From JAWXCE01 sp033764775 (GTDB lineage Bacteria; Pseudomonadota; Alphaproteobacteria; Rhizobiales; Rhodomicrobiaceae), in assembly GCA_033764775.1 (NCBI GenBank), contig JANRIQ010000027.1, forward strand, positions 1 through 64,000: 64,000 nt of DNA. Reading direction: 5' to 3'. The notes beneath the pieces were generated by a model, which had not been told where the DNA came from, did not search any database, and saw only the letters and a list, made by a program, of their open reading frames with translations. How positions within the stretch are numbered: the stretch's first letter is position 1; every line of letters starts with the position of its first letter. The position numbers and the translations under genes were made by a program. Of the stretch, positions 62,738 to 64,000 are shown one piece after another.

Positions 62738-63091
62738 ATGCAGGACATTCAACCGTGGCTGAGCGTGGCGGGCGTCGCCATCGACCTTCTCGGCTTCCTC
62801 ATCCTTCTCTGGGAGTGGTGGATCGCGTTCTTCAACGAGGAGAATCAGCTCGGCTTCCAGCGCCGCCTTGAGCAGGAGCGCAACCGCCGCGCCTTCCATC
62901 AGGCGAATGTCAGCGGCCAATTGCGCCAGCACCTTGAAACCTCGGGCAAGATGATGGACGACATGGCGCTGCGCCGCGCCTGGGACGAGCACGCGCAAAC
63001 CATGCGCCGCCGCAAGCCCGCGTTTCTGGCCGCCGCCGCGCTGATCGTCGTGGGATCGCTGCTGCAAATTGCGGGCGCCTGGCCGCTTTAG
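62738..63091 (+). CDS. Hypothetical membrane protein
   Basis: A 117-aa protein with an N-terminal membrane helix (VAGVAIDLLGFLILLWEWWIA), a charged helical middle (EENQLGFQRRLEQERNRRAFHQ and DMALRRAWDEHAQTMRRR) and a C-terminal helix (FLAAAALIVVGSLLQIAGAW). It is 17 bp after prpE, so probably co-transcribed. Family not recognised. Confidence 0.65.
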   Translation: MQDIQPWLSVAGVAIDLLGFLILLWEWWIAFFNEENQLGFQRRLEQERNRRAFHQANVSGQLRQHLETSGKMMDDMALRRAWDEHAQTMRRRKPAFLAAAALIVVGSLLQIAGAWPL

Positions 63092-63123
63092 ATTTTCCGA
63101 ACGATCTTCCGAACCAAGTAAGA

Positions 63124-63152
63124 TTGACATAATCCAACGATTGTTGGATTAT
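63124..63152 (+). promoter_or_regulatory. Near-consensus promoter of the second sulfite-oxidase-family gene
   Basis: -35 TTGACA (63124-63129) is a perfect match, the spacer is 17 bp, and the -10 is GATTAT (63147-63152), 4 of 6 matches including the key A and T. The predicted start is near 63159, about 50 nt before the GTG start at 63208. Confidence 0.8.
63129..63152 (+). promoter_or_regulatory. Perfect 24-bp palindrome overlapping the promoter
   Basis: ATAATCCAAC (63129-63138), GATT centre, GTTGGATTAT (63143-63152). The arms match 10 of 10. They fill the spacer and end with the -10 box, an ideal place for a repressor to block transcription. A short stem with TTGTT after it is a weaker terminator reading for the preceding gene. 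Confidence 0.7.
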
Positions 63153-63207
63153 TTGTTAAGAGGCATGTAATGCGCTCTTAAAAGAAATCTATTTTGGGGA
63201 GGTTGGC

Positions 63208-64000
63208 GTGTCTGAAGAGAGACAGAAGGCTCGCGATGCAGCCGCGGTGAATGACGTTCTGAAGAACGGGACGCATATGGATCGCCGCAGTTTCTTCGTA
63301 TCCGCGGGCGCATTCGGAGCAGCGGCGGTTTTCGCTGGATCAGCTTCAGCCCAAGGAACCCCTCCAGCCGCAGCTCCCGCGGCGGCCCCCGCAGCTCCCG
63401 CGCGTAAAGCTTTGGTCAAAGACGATTCGCGCATCCTGAACATCGGCGCCACGGTGCGCTCGGGCAACTACTGGAACTTCTCCACTTACATCACGCCCAT
63501 CGAGGAGTTCTATGTCCGCAACCACTACCCGACGCCGCTCGCGTCGGAGAAGCCGATTCTCGCCAAGGAAAACTGGAAGCTCAAAATCCACGGCCCCGCC
63601 GTCGAGCGCCCGATTGAGATCGGCTACGAAGATCTGCTGAAAATGCCGGCCCGCACCATCATCGCCACCATGGAGTGCCACGGCAACGGACGTTCGCTGT
63701 TCTGGGAGCAGGGCGGCTTTACCGGCGATCAGGTGAAAGGCGGAAATTGGGTTCTGGGCGCCATCGGACAGGCGGAATGGAAATACGTGCCGATGAGCGT
63801 GATCCTTGACAAAGTCGGGGTGAAGCCGAACGCGAAAACCGTGCTGTTCTGGTCGGGCGTGGATGGAACGGGCGACATTGGTCGTCCGATGCCCTTCGCT
63901 GACGTCGTAAACCTGCAAAACGACATGGGCGTCACCTACGCCATGAACGGCAATCCGCTGACTGAAGATCACGGCGCGCCGGTGCGTCTCGTCGTGCCGG
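63208..64000 (+). CDS. Sulfite oxidase/SoxC-family molybdopterin protein, partial
   Basis: Truncated by the right edge; 264 codons seen. GTG start at 63208 with GGGGAGG upstream. Tat signal at residues about 23-50 (MDRRSFFVSAGAFGAAAVF), a Pro/Ala-rich linker, then the molybdopterin sulfite-oxidase domain: EEFYVRNHYPTPLA, the Mo-ligating Cys in ATMECHGNGRSLFWEQGG and FWSGVDGTGD. Closest in pattern to SoxC-like/sulfite dehydrogenase proteins; it is clearly distinct from SorA at 52882. A cytochrome partner may lie outside the window. Confidence 0.88.
   Translation, partial: MSEERQKARDAAAVNDVLKNGTHMDRRSFFVSAGAFGAAAVFAGSASAQGTPPAAAPAAAPAAPARKALVKDDSRILNIGATVRSGNYWNFSTYITPIEEFYVRNHYPTPLASEKPILAKENWKLKIHGPAVERPIEIGYEDLLKMPARTIIATMECHGNGRSLFWEQGGFTGDQVKGGNWVLGAIGQAEWKYVPMSVILDKVGVKPNAKTVLFWSGVDGTGDIGRPMPFADVVNLQNDMGVTYAMNGNPLTEDHGAPVRLVVP

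Overview
The window is GC-rich, densely coded chromosome from an alphaproteobacterium, most likely a member of the Hyphomicrobiales (Rhizobiales) with a methylotrophic or C1-oxidising lifestyle. Signs for this are the birA-rnj-mce-DUF1467-proS-lolC-lolD-dnaE gene order next to the nuo genes, the fabI-fabB-fabA block facing an Irr-type Fur regulator, and the fhcBADC genes of the tetrahydromethanopterin-linked formyl branch. The genus cannot be fixed from the sequence alone. I saw no rRNA, tRNA, CRISPR array, transposase, integrase or phage gene.

Layout. Positions 1-20769 are one unbroken minus-strand run: nuoG, nuoH, a small coiled-coil gene, nuoI, a Yip1-like/signal peptidase I fusion, nuoJ, nuoK, nuoL, nuoM, nuoN, birA, RNase J, methylmalonyl-CoA epimerase, a DUF1467 protein, proS, lolC, lolD and dnaE. 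dnaE runs off the left edge and carries an in-frame TAG. nuoA-F are not present. Positions 20973-24844 hold a plus-strand set of small enzymes (AhpD-like, exported alpha/beta hydrolase, DUF1348, VOC dioxygenase-like, PNPOx-like) with strong intercistronic hairpins. uvrB, an RlpA-like lytic protein, trmD, rplS (L19 with an extra C-terminal domain) and leuC follow. A pentapeptide-repeat membrane protein faces leuC. Positions 35003-39442 carry the translationally coupled fhcBADC operon.

Positions 39632-46593 hold a Cys-repeat secreted protein, cysG, a FadL-type porin with a clear terminator, coaBC, dut, a MoeB/ThiF protein and a DUF924 protein. An exported Asp/Glu-racemase-superfamily protein comes next, then the fabA-fabB-fabI operon opposite irr. 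From 51846 come a glyoxylate/hydroxypyruvate reductase, the sulfite dehydrogenase pair sorA-sorB with a terminator-like hairpin between them, and a decayed second copy of the reductase's C-terminus. The right end has pheT, a methyltransferase, a DUF6481 protein, a cold-shock gene with terminator, an orphan C5-cytosine methylase, a propionyl-CoA synthetase-type ligase and the start of a second sulfite-oxidase-family gene. That last gene sits behind a near-consensus promoter overlapped by a perfect palindrome.

How the parts may fit together (inference): fhc supports formaldehyde/formyl oxidation, the reductase could serve the serine cycle, and two molybdenum sulfite-oxidase-family enzymes plus a MoeB-like protein point to sulfite disposal. 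Growth on C1-sulfur compounds such as methanesulfonate or dimethyl sulfide would produce both formaldehyde and sulfite, but no gene for that first step is in the window.
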